From Diploptera punctata (taxonomy: Eukaryota; Arthropoda; Insecta; Blattodea; Blaberidae), in the NCBI GenBank assembly GCA_030220185.1, contig JASPKZ010007283.1, forward strand, positions 1,201,501 to 1,265,500: a stretch of DNA of 64,000 nucleotides, written 5' to 3'. This document shows positions 54,588-64,000 of the stretch, piece by piece. The translations under genes were made by a program, and so were the position numbers. Position 1 is the first letter of the stretch. Every line of letters starts with the position of its first letter. Under the pieces are notes generated by a model. The model saw nothing but the letters and a program-made list of their open reading frames with translations. It was not told where the DNA came from and ran no database searches.

Positions 54588-55305
54588 ATAAGTAATGCCA
54601 CGAGTGATTTCCAAATTATCGATAAATTCACGACTCACGAAGTGAGGAGTGAATTTATCTAGAGAATTTGGAAATCAAGAGTGGCATTTGTTAGGACTAT
54701 TTAACGAATAAAATTAAGCTGTTTACTCACAAATCATTATTTAACTGTAGTTATTTCAAAATATTTATATATTTAATGCAAACGGCGATGTTTGAAAACA
54801 AATGAGAAACGATAGGTACGCTTCTACTGCTTCTTTTGTTTATCACTGCAACCAGATCATACTATTTATTGCCAAAGGAACGCAATATTGTAAGAATGCT
54901 CTCTAGTGGAGAAAAAATGAAACATCAATCTGTATATTAATTCATTTCTGATGTCGTATGATGTAAATATTACAATTATATTTTTCTGGATTATTACCTG
55001 GGAAAAAATACATTTAAGAAAGTCAAACAGTGGTTTCTTTTTTTGGTGGTATAATAAATTGCTACAAATGTTGACATGTATGCACTATATATACAATCTG
55101 GCAGCCGTATTCTTATAGGCTCAGTCACTGCAAAATAACGGTCAGACCTGTTCAGAATATTAAAAAGGAGGAGCTTTGTTAATATATGGTAATTATAACA
55201 CTGATAAATATTTCGTGAAACACGACTCTGATTGGTTGTAAAACAGAAATCATCGAAACGTGATTGGTCATTGACTCCCATTTGGGGCATGAGTTAAATA
55301 GTCAA
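54588..55305 (-). repeat. Unidentified repeat with CCAAT/TATA and hairpin, copy 3
   Basis: The minus strand begins ACTATTTAACTCATGCCCCA. It has GACCAATCAC and AACCAATCAG, then TATATATAGTGCATACATG (near 55085), and ends in the hairpin TGATTTCCAAATTCTCTAGA with its complement and GTGGCATTACTTA. About 718 bp, the cleanest copy. Confidence 0.75.
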
Positions 55306-55379
55306 AGTTATAACATACTTAAAAGAAAGGTTAAAGCAGAAGTCAGGAAACATAAAAAAAGAAATAAGAAAAATAAGAT
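55306..55379 (+). mobile_element. LINE scrap
   Basis: ILKRKVKAEVRKHKKRNKKN resembles the linker between LINE endonuclease and RT; only 74 bp. Confidence 0.4.
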
Positions 55380-58300
55380 GTTGATATTCCCTCCATGGTA
55401 TCTTTACCTTGTCGTGGTGGAGTGGCTTGCGTGCTTAAATGATCCTGAGAGCTATGCCGGCGGTAGCATTGCTGCCGATAGGGCTACCCATGCCGGACTG
55501 GTCGAAGGTGATAAGCCAGACGAAAAAAGTACCTTGGGCGAAAGAGTGACGATCTTTCACCATAAAAATACAACCGTCAAGAAATGCGGACATGGGTTCA
55601 TCTGGGGTAAAATTTTCCGGAGGTCAAATAGTCCCCCATTCGGTTCTCCGGGCGGGGACTACTTCAGGGAACCCATGCCAAAGGCTCAAACACAGGGACA
55701 TGTTCCTAGGAACATGGAATGTTAGGACTTTATACAATAGCGGGGCACTAGAGATATTAACGCAGGAATTGGATAAATCGCCCTTGGATATAGTCGCTTT
55801 ACAGGAAGTTAGGTGGCCAGGAGTAGGTAGTCAGGAATCAGGAAGCTTTGCATTGTACTATTGGGGGTGCAGAAAAACCTGCATTTGGAACGGGTTTTTT
55901 AGTCAGAAGGAGGATTCTATCCGCTATCCGAGATATTAAGTTTGTTAGTGATAGGATATCATACATAATTCTAAAGCGTAAACGACATGATTTTATAATT
56001 GTAAATGTACATGCCCCCACAGAAGACAAAGATGACAAGATCAAGGATGAGTTCTATGAAGAATTAGAATGTTTATTTGATAGCCTTTCACGATATCATA
56101 TGAAAATTGTCTTAGGAGATTTTAATGGAAAAGTGGGACGGGAAGATATATTCAAACCAACAATAGGCAAATTCAGTCTTCATGAAGATAGTAACGACAA
56201 CGGGGTTAGATTAGTCACATTTGCCACATCAAAGAATCTCATTGTTAAGAGCACAACATTTCAGCATAAGGATATTCATAAATACACCTGGACGTCTCCA
56301 GATGGAGAAACTCGGAACCAGATAGATCATGTATTAGTGGATAAACGCTGGCACAGTAGCATCGTTGATGTTAGATCAGTTAGAGGGACAGACTGCAATT
56401 CGGATCATCATCTGGTCAGAGTGAAAATCAGACAACGGCTATCGCTTATGAGAGGAACAAACGCTAAAGATAATTCTGTAAAATATGAATTAAAAAACTT
56501 GAAAAATGATGAAATGCGGCAAGAATACCAAATCAAAATTGCCAATAGATTTGAAATACTGGAATCTTCAGATGACGATGTGGCAAACGAAGAAGAAACT
56601 GATATAAATAAAGAATGGGAGGCTATAAGAGATACTGTTAAATTGTCAGCATCAGAAAGCATTGGTTGCTTAAAAAAGAGGCAAAACAAGAAATGGTTTG
56701 ATGAGGAATGTGCCGACATTGTAAAGAAAAGAAAGCTAGCAAAAATGAAATGGTTATACTAGCCAAATGAGGTAAATTTAGAGCAATTGGGTATGTTAGA
56801 CGGGAAACCACCAAGTTACTAAAGAGTAAAAAGAGGGAATATTTGAGAGAGAAGATTAATGATCTTGAAATGAATGCAAAAAATAGGAACATTAGAGAAT
56901 TATATATCAGGAATTAGTAATAGAGAAGAAAGGGTTTCAGGCTAGAACAAACATAATTCGGAATGAAAATGGGGATATGATTGCAGATTCTAGGAGTATA
57001 TTAAATAGATGGAAAAGTTACTTTAATCAGCTATTAAATGTACATACAGAACAGGACATTGAGGAGGATAAGTTACAGACAGCAGAAATGCTAGTCGCAG
57101 AGCCAAGTGCATTAGAGGTTGAAATGGCGATTGAAAAATTGAAGATGTATAAAGCATCAGGTTCAGATGAGATCCCAGCAGAACTGATAAAATCAGGGGG
57201 AGAAAAATTGATGGACAAGATACGCTGGTTGCTTAGTATGATTTGGGAAAAAGAAGCTCTTCCAGATGAATGGAAGGAATCAATTATCGTACCAATTTAT
57301 AAGAAAGGAGATAAAACTGATTGCAACAACTACAGGGGCATCTCATTACTTTCAACTTCGTACAAAATTCTAACAAATATATTAGTAAGCAGACTTACTC
57401 CCTATATTGATGACATTCTAGGAGATCATCAATGTGCATTTAGAAGAAACAGGTCTACAACAGATCAGATTTTTAGTATAAGACAGATTTTAGAAAAGAA
57501 ATGGGAATATAATGGTACTGTACATCAACTATATGTAGACTTCAAAAAAGCATATGATTCAATTAAGAGGGAGAAGTTATATAGTATCCTGCTGGAGTTC
57601 GGAATTCCTAAAAAGTTAGTTAGACTTATACGAATGTGTCTAAATGGCTCAAAGAGTAGGGTGCGTGTAGGCAAACAGTTTTCAGACACTTTTGAAATCC
57701 AGAATGGGTTAAAGCAAGGAGATGCACTATCTCCTCTACTATTTAATTTTGTACTAGAGCATGCCATTAAATCTTTAGAGAATGAGGAAGGCTTACAACT
57801 CAATGGTATTAATAAGCTGTTAGTTTATGCTGATGATTGTAGTACTACTGGCCGATAGCGAGGAGATACTAAAGGCCAACACGCACACACTATTGAGTAA
57901 CACTAAGAAATTAGGACTGGAAGTAAATATCAGTAAAACTAAATATATGGTCACACGTAGAAATTCAGTATATAATGGAAATGGACAGCTAATGACAAAT
58001 GAGGGAAATTTTGAGGAAGTGGCTGAATTCAAATACCTAGGAACAATAATCACAAATAGGAATGAGATGCACAAAGAAATTAAACATAGGCTCAATTCTG
58101 GAAATGCGTGCTATTATGCATTGCAGAGACTTTTGATGTCCCAACTCCTTTCAAAAAACGTTAAGCTGAAAATATATAAAACTATTATTCTACCAGTTAT
58201 ATTATATGGGTGCGAAACATGGACTCTTACTTTAAGGGAGGAAAGGAGATTACGAGTATTTGAGAATAAAGTTCTTAGGAAAATTTTTGGACCAAAGAGA

Positions 58301-58661
58301 GATGAACAGACAGGTGAATGGAGAAGACTACATAACAATGAACTACATGGTCTTTATAGGAAGCCAGATATAATAAGAACAGTTAAGTCTCGTAGACTGC
58401 GATGGGCAGGACATGTTGCACGTATGGGGAATGAAAGACGTGCATGGAAACTTCTTGTAGGAAAGCCAGAAGGAAAACGCCCAGTTGGTAGACCAAGAAT
58501 GAGGTGGGAGAACAACATTAACTATGATTTGAGGGAAGTAGATTATACAGGGAATGATTGGAAAGCATTAGCTCAGGATAGGGATGTATGGAGAGCTTAT
58601 GTCCGCGCGGCCATGAACCTTCGGGTTCGATAGTGCCAGTGAGTAAGTAAGTAAGTAAGAT
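55380..58661 (+). mobile_element. RTE-like LINE, near full length
   Basis: About 3.3 kb with the 5' leader at 55395-55690. The 3' end is GATAGTGCCAGTGAGTAAGT plus further GTAA units. AAGATGTTGATATT before (55376-55389) and after (58659-58672) is the target duplication; the flanks remain similar for about 10 bp more. Only endonuclease and RT are encoded, with no RNase H, and the 3' UTR is tiny with a short tandem tail, as in RTE elements. This copy is the reference for the other fragments in the window. Confidence 0.9.
55691..58633 (+). pseudogene. RTE-like endonuclease/reverse transcriptase, frame-broken
   Basis: Endonuclease: FLGTWNVRTL, VALQEVRW, IVLGDFNGKVG, SDHHLVRVK, the catalytic Asn, Glu, Asp and His set. 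RT: IVPIYKKGDKTDCNNYRGIS, AFRRNRSTTDQIFSIR, LYVDFKKAYDS (first Asp), QGDALSPLLFNFVLE, LVYADD (catalytic pair). C-terminus: YGCETWTLTLREERR, RRLRWAGHVARMGN, VGRPRMRWENN. Frame breaks near 55850, 56758 (stop), 56910 and 57837; the last is an extra T directly after the YADD codons. 57827-58633 is open. With so few lesions it is a recently dead copy. Confidence 0.9.
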
Positions 58662-59479
58662 GTTGATATTTCACTCCATGGATTAAGTTTTAATTCTTGT
58701 CGCATTTCAATATTTTGTTGCTCCTGTCTCAGTATGTCATCGCCAGCACGTACGCAGTGGCTGGGTATCGGGATAGGTTTCTGGGTGATGGTTTTGTTCG
58801 CGAGTTTTCCCTCACCTGTAAGATAAATATCGGGAAACTTTAAGGCCTAAACGGTCCTCGAATATCATCTGGTCATCATAATCACGATCATCATATTCCT
58901 CATGTTGATTATTAATGCGTGTGCGAATTGTGTGTTTCGTCTTAATTTTATGTTGTGTGGGAGGAAGACCTTGATTGAACTGATCGTTCATTCAGAATGG
59001 ACCTCAGTGTCTTTGTCGTGTCAAAAAAGTAAGTGTGTGATCCCTCTCCCGATTGTAGTCTCACAATAAGGCCCGGGGATGTAAAAATACCTATAAGATG
59101 AGAGATTAAACAACGATGGAGATTATCTAGTTTTGAATATTGTTCTAAGGAATTTCATAAAAAATAAAATGCTAAATGTACAATTAAAATTGATAAATTT
59201 ATAATTTCAAAATGTTAAAAAAAATTCACCCTAGCTATAGTGTTTGTATGAACATCTGATAAACACATTTTAATCATAAAAATGCACAAGGAAATGCATG
59301 TTAAACAGACAAACGTTTGGGAATGATACATCATGCAGAGAGGATAACGCCTCTACATGTAGGCTAGTCCCAAACTAGTTGTATGTGAGGTCAGGTGCTC
59401 GCCAGACATGTTCAGATATAAAATAAAATAAATATTTTTTTCACATCTTCAGCACATTCCTCATCAAATAAATCGTTTG
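58662..59479. other. Unassigned stretch with SINE family 1 relic
   Basis: 58765-58882 holds CCCTCACCTGTAAGATAAAT and TTTAAGGCCTAAACGGTCC, the middle of SINE family 1. The remainder is AT-rich without features. Confidence 0.5.
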
Positions 59480-61530
59480 ATAAGAAATATACTGGCATTT
59501 GTAAAGAAAAGGAAAATAGCAAAAAGTAATTGGTTTCACGTGCCAAATAAAGTTAACACAGGACAATGGGAAATATCTGACGAGAAACCACTAAAGAGAA
59601 AAAGAGGGAATACTTAAAAGAGAAGAATAATGGTTTCGAAATGAATATCAGGGAATTGTGATATAAAGGAAAAAGTTTTACGCTAGAACAATTCTAATCA
59701 GGATAGATAGCAGATTCCAGATTATATTAAATTAGTGGAGAAATTACTTTAATCGGTTATTAAATGTATGTGCAGAACAGAGTTATATAATGTTGACACA
59801 AATACTAATCACATAACCAAGCGTATTAGAAATTTAAGTAGGGATAGAAAAATTAAAGATGTATGAAACATCAGGCCTGGGTCCTGACGGAAAAAGAAAA
59901 AAAGTAAAATACGGGCAGCGGAAATGAGATTTCTACGGGCTGTGAAAGATTGTACAAGAGAAGAACATATTAGAAATGAGAATATTAGAGAGGAACTAAA
60001 AGTACAACCACTTTTCAACAAATTGAAGAACACAGGAACAATTGGAAGGAGCATCTGCAAAGAATGACGGAGGATAGGATACCAAAGATGGCACTTATGT
60101 ATAATCCTGTAGGACGAAGATCGGTGGAAATCCGAGAAAGCGTTGGGCTGAACAGATGTGAGATCGGAACAGGCAAAGACCTAATCCGCGAAGGATGATG
60201 ATGATGAAACATCAGGTTCAAAAAGGATCCCAGCAGAACTGTTAAATCACGGGAGAGAGATTGATGTACAAGATACATCAGATGCTTCGTATCATTTGGG
60301 AAAATGGTGCTCTTCCAATTAGATTGATAAAATCGTTTATCGAACTAATCTACTCACATAAGAAAGGAGATAAAGCTGATTGTAACAACTTCAAATACAT
60401 CTCATTACTTTAAACTTAGTATACATTCTAACAAATACATGTGTATCCTGATTAAGTCATACATTGAAAATTTAATAGGTGACCATCTATGTTGATTTAG
60501 AAGAATAGATCAGATTTTTAAAATGTTAAACTCATTTAACTTATTTTAATATGTCTAAATGAGAGCAGTTTGAGGGCAGGTAAAAAAATCAGATACTTTT
60601 GAAATTCACAACGGGTTAAAACAAGGATGTGCAGTAACTTCTCTAGTATTCAGTTTTATATAAGACGTGCCACCAATTCTTTAGAGGATGAAGAGGTGCA
60701 ATTCAAAGGTATTAATAAGCTGTTAGTTTATGCTTATCATTTAGTATTATTGACGGTAGCGAGGGGATAATAAATGCCAAAATGCACATTATATTGAGTA
60801 ACATTAAGAAATTGGAGCTGAAAACAAATATCTATAGATCAAAATATATGTTCACACATATAAATTTATTATGTACTGGAAATTAACAGTTAATGACAAA
60901 TGAAGGAAGTTTTGAAGAAGTGCCTGAATTGATGAACCTACGAATAATAATTACAAACTGGAATGAGATGCACAAAGAAATTACACAAAGCCTCAATTCT
61001 GAAATGCGTGCTTTTATGTATTATAGGGACGCTTGTCGTCCCAACTTAACTCAGAAAACGTTAATCTGAAAATATATAACACTGTTATTATTCATGTTAT
61101 GTTATATGGATGCGAAATATGACCTCTTATTTTAGGGGAGCAGTCAAGATTACGAGTATGTGACATAAAGTTCTTAGGAAAATTGTTGGAACAAGAGAGA
61201 CGAAAATACAGGTGAATGGAGAAGACTAAAAGTGAGTTATATAATTTTAATGGGAAACCAGATCTAATGAGAATAATTAAGTCTCGAAAACTGAAAATGA
61301 CATGGCATGTGAAATGAAAAACGAATAAAGGGAAATGAATGGGAAATGAAAAAAGTGCATACGACCTACTTGGAGCAAAACCAGATGAAAATTGTACAGT
61401 CGATATGCAAAAATGAGGTTGGTTGAAGGAGGTAAATTACACAGGAACGATCGGAATACATTGACTCACGATAAGGAACTATGGAGAGCTTATGTCCGCG
61501 CGACCTTTTACCTATGGTTTCTATGGTGCC
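59480..61530 (+). mobile_element. RTE-like LINE, old long copy with nested insertion
   Basis: Homology to the long RTE copy begins at VKKRKIAKS-like sequence (59497). It continues through the RT region (KKGDKADCNN near 60360; LKQGCAVTS near 60618) and ends GAGCTTATGTCCGCGCGACC and GTGCCAGTGAG at 61530. Numerous indels; clearly older than the copy at 55380. Split at 59876-60203. Confidence 0.78.
59876..60203 (+). mobile_element. LINE 3' fragment nested in the old RTE, 13-bp duplication
   Basis: ATGAAACATCAGG occurs at 59863-59875 and 60204-60216. The insert reads AEMRFLRAVKDCTREEHIRN (59919-59980), HLQRMTEDRIPKMALMYNP, then a (GAT)n end. Confidence 0.82.
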
Positions 61531-61536
61531 AGTGAG

Positions 61537-61585
<49 letters not shown>
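61531..61585. repeat. (TTA)n microsatellite
   Basis: About 50 bp, directly after the RTE 3' end. Confidence 0.97.
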
Positions 61586-61605
61586 GATAACAAAAATATC
61601 AATAA

Positions 61606-61830
61606 AATGAACCATCAATAAAACTAAATATATGGTCTCACATAAAACTACATTATATCATGAAAATGGGCAGTAAATTAAAATGATGGATATTTTGAAG
61701 TGGTTGAATTCAAATACCTAGGAACAAAAATTACAAATATGAATGATATCTACAAGGAAATTAAACATAGACACAATATTGGAAATTCATGTTATATGTA
61801 ATACACGGACTTCTCTCAAGTGACTGACTG
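61606..61830 (+). mobile_element. RTE-like LINE fragment
   Basis: NKTKYMVSHKTTLYHENGQ-like coding with EFKYLGTKITNMND; broken on both sides. Confidence 0.7.
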
Positions 61831-61857
61831 AATTAGGCGAAGTCTAGCTTCGCCAGT

Positions 61858-63240
61858 GAGCTGCGTATGTTAGAACCGACTGGGACTCTTTGGCAGCTAA
61901 GTAGATAGTGGCCAACAAGATGGGGTTAAGTTCACTTAACCTGAGCCTAATTAGCGATGCTAGTGTTGCGTGCCGATGGTGATGGCTAATGGACAGAGAT
62001 CGGGATATGATGAGCTGGACCATGGCATCAGAAACCACACTGCCTTCAAGCCGAGAGTCGGAAATCCAGCAGTTCGGAATGAGCCATGCTGCTCCAGGTG
62101 AGAGCACATCGCCAGATTTCTGGCTGGATTTAATGGGGGATAAATCTGGTGAATATGTTTCTATGTATACGCTGAGGCAAGCGTACCATACTGCGTACCA
62201 TAGCATTTGTATGCAAGGATGTAGACTATACATCTTACTAAAATTTTCTTTTAGTATGGCATCAATATGGGCAACTTGTACTACGTTGTGTAGGTCTGTA
62301 ATCTTCGCAAAACGTGGTGCCGAAAAAATGGTTTTCAGGCCTGTCTTGTATAATTTACACTTTCCTCTTACGTTATTTTGCGGGAATGCTCCAGCCTCAC
62401 ATCCGTACAGCAGCATGCTGCGGATCATGTTTTTATACAGAAAAGAATTGATCCTGCGAGACAGTGCATTCGACTTGAAAAATTGGTAAAAAAGTGCAAT
62501 TGCTGCATTTTCTTTGTGCTGTAGATGTCAAATATGAATTTTGACGTAAGTTTGGGGTCCAAATGAACCCTAACATACTAGCATGATTTTGAGTTCCGAA
62601 GGTAAGTTGGATGGGAGAACGTCTGGATTTTGTTATGAACAGGACCATCTGGGTTTTTTGCTATATTTATCTTTATGTTCCATTGCTGGAACCAAAGATA
62701 AATACGGTTGAGAGCATTTTGGAATAGCTACATGGATTCTCATAGGACGGGCTCTAAAGGTGGATTGGTAAAAGAAACAGGTATCTGCAAATGATGCGGT
62801 ATGGATGTAAGGGATAGTAGGAAGGTCTGATACGTATAACGTACTACAGTGTGCGTGAAAGGACAGCACCTTGGGAAACTCCCGCTAATAGTGCCTTACA
62901 GTCCGATATATACCTTCTGACCGAAACATAGAATTTTTGATCACTGAGGTATTTAGCAAATAATTTAATAAGTGGTGCCGAAATTTGAAATTTGATTAGT
63001 TTATAGATAAGCCCATTTATTCAAGTCGTATTGAAAGCTTTCTCAATGTCCAGGAATACGGCGATGCCACTAAGTTTCTTGTTATAACTCGTGACAATAT
63101 GATCAACCAGTCTTGCCAGCTGGAGCGGAGTAGTATGTGAATTTCGAAAGCCAAATTAATGTTTTGGTAACAGTGTTATGCACAAAACTTCAATTTTGAA
63201 TCTTGCCAGAATTATTTCAAGTTGAGGAGATGGATCTTTT
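61858..63240 (-). mobile_element. LINE (R1/jockey-like) RT relic
   Basis: The minus strand reads GIAVFLDIEKAFNT (63065-63020), SDLPTIPYIHTASFAD(D)TC near 62830-62780, KMVLFITKSRRSPIQLTFG, then LGFIWTPNLRQNSYLTSTA. Next come MIRSMLLYGCEAGAFPQNNV and a weakly conserved tail to 61858 (ENFSKMYSLHP). RT motifs A and C are present but frames are broken; the Asp pair at motif C is disturbed by a frameshift. Confidence 0.7.
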
Positions 63241-63245
63241 AGGTA

Positions 63246-64000
63246 ACTTACTTACTCACTGGCACTATCGAACTCGTAGGTTCATGGCCGCACGGACATA
63301 AGCTCTCCATACATCCCTATCCCGAGCTAATGCTTTCCAATCATTCCCTGTATAATCTACTTCCCTCAAATCATAGTTTATATTATTATCCCACCTCATT
63401 TTTGGTCTGCCAACTGGGCGTTTTCCCTCTGGCTTTCCTACAAGAAGCTTCCATGCAAGTCTTTCATTTCCCATACGTGCAACATGTCCTGCCCAACGCA
63501 GTCTACGAGACTTAACTGTTCTTATTATATCTGACTTCCTATAAAGACCATGTAGTTCATTGTTATGTAGTCTTCTCCATTCACCTGTCCGTCCATCTCT
63601 CTTTGGTCCAAAAATTTTCCTAAGTACTTTATTCTCAAATACTTGTAATCTCCTTTTCTCTCTTAAAGTAAGAGTCCATGTTTCGCACCCATATAATATA
63701 ACTGGTAGAATAATAGTTTTATATATTTTCAGTTTAACATTTTTGAAAGGAGTTGGGACATCAAGAGTCTCTGCAATGCATAATAGCATGCATTTCCAGA
63801 ATTGAGCCTATGTTTAATTTCTTTGTGCATCTCATTCCTATTTGTGATCATTGTTCCTAGGTATTTGAATTCAGCCACTTCCTCAAAATTTCCCTCATTT
63901 GTCATTAGCTGTCCATTTCCATTATATAATGAATATCTACGTGTGACCATATATTTAGTTTTATTGATATTTACTTCCAGTCCCAATTTCTTAGTATTAC
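63246..64000 (-). mobile_element. RTE-like LINE 3' part, running off the window
   Basis: Starts (ACTT)n and TCACTGGCACTATCGAACTC; minus-strand frames 63789-63265 (174 residues, open) and 63986-63729 carry the full C-terminus and EFKYLGTMITNRNEM. One frameshift near 63745-63755. The 5' side is outside the window. Confidence 0.88.

Noticed and set aside
61989..62489. 166-codon plus-strand ORF
   Set aside because: Antisense to the LINE relic at 61858-63240; no motif of its own.

Overview
The window reads as intronic and intergenic DNA from a large, AT-rich, repeat-packed insect genome. A cockroach (Blattodea, possibly Periplaneta) is my best guess. It rests on spliced eukaryotic exons, arthropod-type core promoter motifs, very common RTE-type retroposon tails and tRNA-derived SINEs; no host marker gene fixes the species. 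No prokaryotic features were seen.

Only one host gene is supported, on the + strand. A first coding exon (26423-26636) encodes a signal peptide and the start of a small cysteine-containing domain. After an 18.6-kb intron, a second exon (45217-45516) completes it. The splice phases match and the joined product resembles the N-terminal NtA domain (TIMP/NTR fold) of agrin, a secreted basement-membrane proteoglycan. The rest of the gene would lie beyond the right edge. A GC-richer patch at 24137-24365 carries an RFX X-box, CRE, E-box, arthropod initiator, matched DPE and a 5' splice site, and is a candidate promoter and leader exon.

Everything else is repeats. One RTE-like LINE family dominates, with more than a dozen copies. 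Its fullest copy (55380-58661) has endonuclease, reverse transcriptase and a (GTAA)n 3' end, all frame-damaged. Other LINE families contribute fragments at 1-1458, 9690, 13985, 17640, 30798, 36270, 37105, 40580, 47545, 48595, 52950 and 61858. Penelope-like elements appear as a GIY-YIG relic (2755-3235), RT or C-terminal relics (45700-46990) and foldback units with 12-14 bp target duplications (3739, 11839, 27093); several carry hammerhead-ribozyme-like cores. DNA transposons include a near-intact Tc1 element (19982-21507) with one catalytic Asp replaced by Asn, mariner-type relics (3268, 31733), hAT (6736), piggyBac (50812) and a piggyBac MITE (21563). A Helitron is bounded at 38777-39586. At least five SINE families occur, many abutting (TA)n, (CA)n or (ATGG)n arrays.

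Region by region: 1-24 kb is dense nested LINE, Penelope, SINE and DNA-transposon relics, including a nest at 19.5-22.4 kb (RTE containing a LINE, which contains Tc1 and a MITE). 24-26.6 kb holds the candidate promoter, an unfamiliar CCAAT/TATA/hairpin repeat and exon 1. 26.7-45.2 kb is intron 1, filled with RTE copies, SINEs and the Helitron. 45.2-64 kb holds exon 2 followed by intron 2 with Penelope relics, piggyBac, LINEs and the longest RTE. Apart from the candidate gene, no parts of the window appear to work together; it is an accumulation of mobile DNA.
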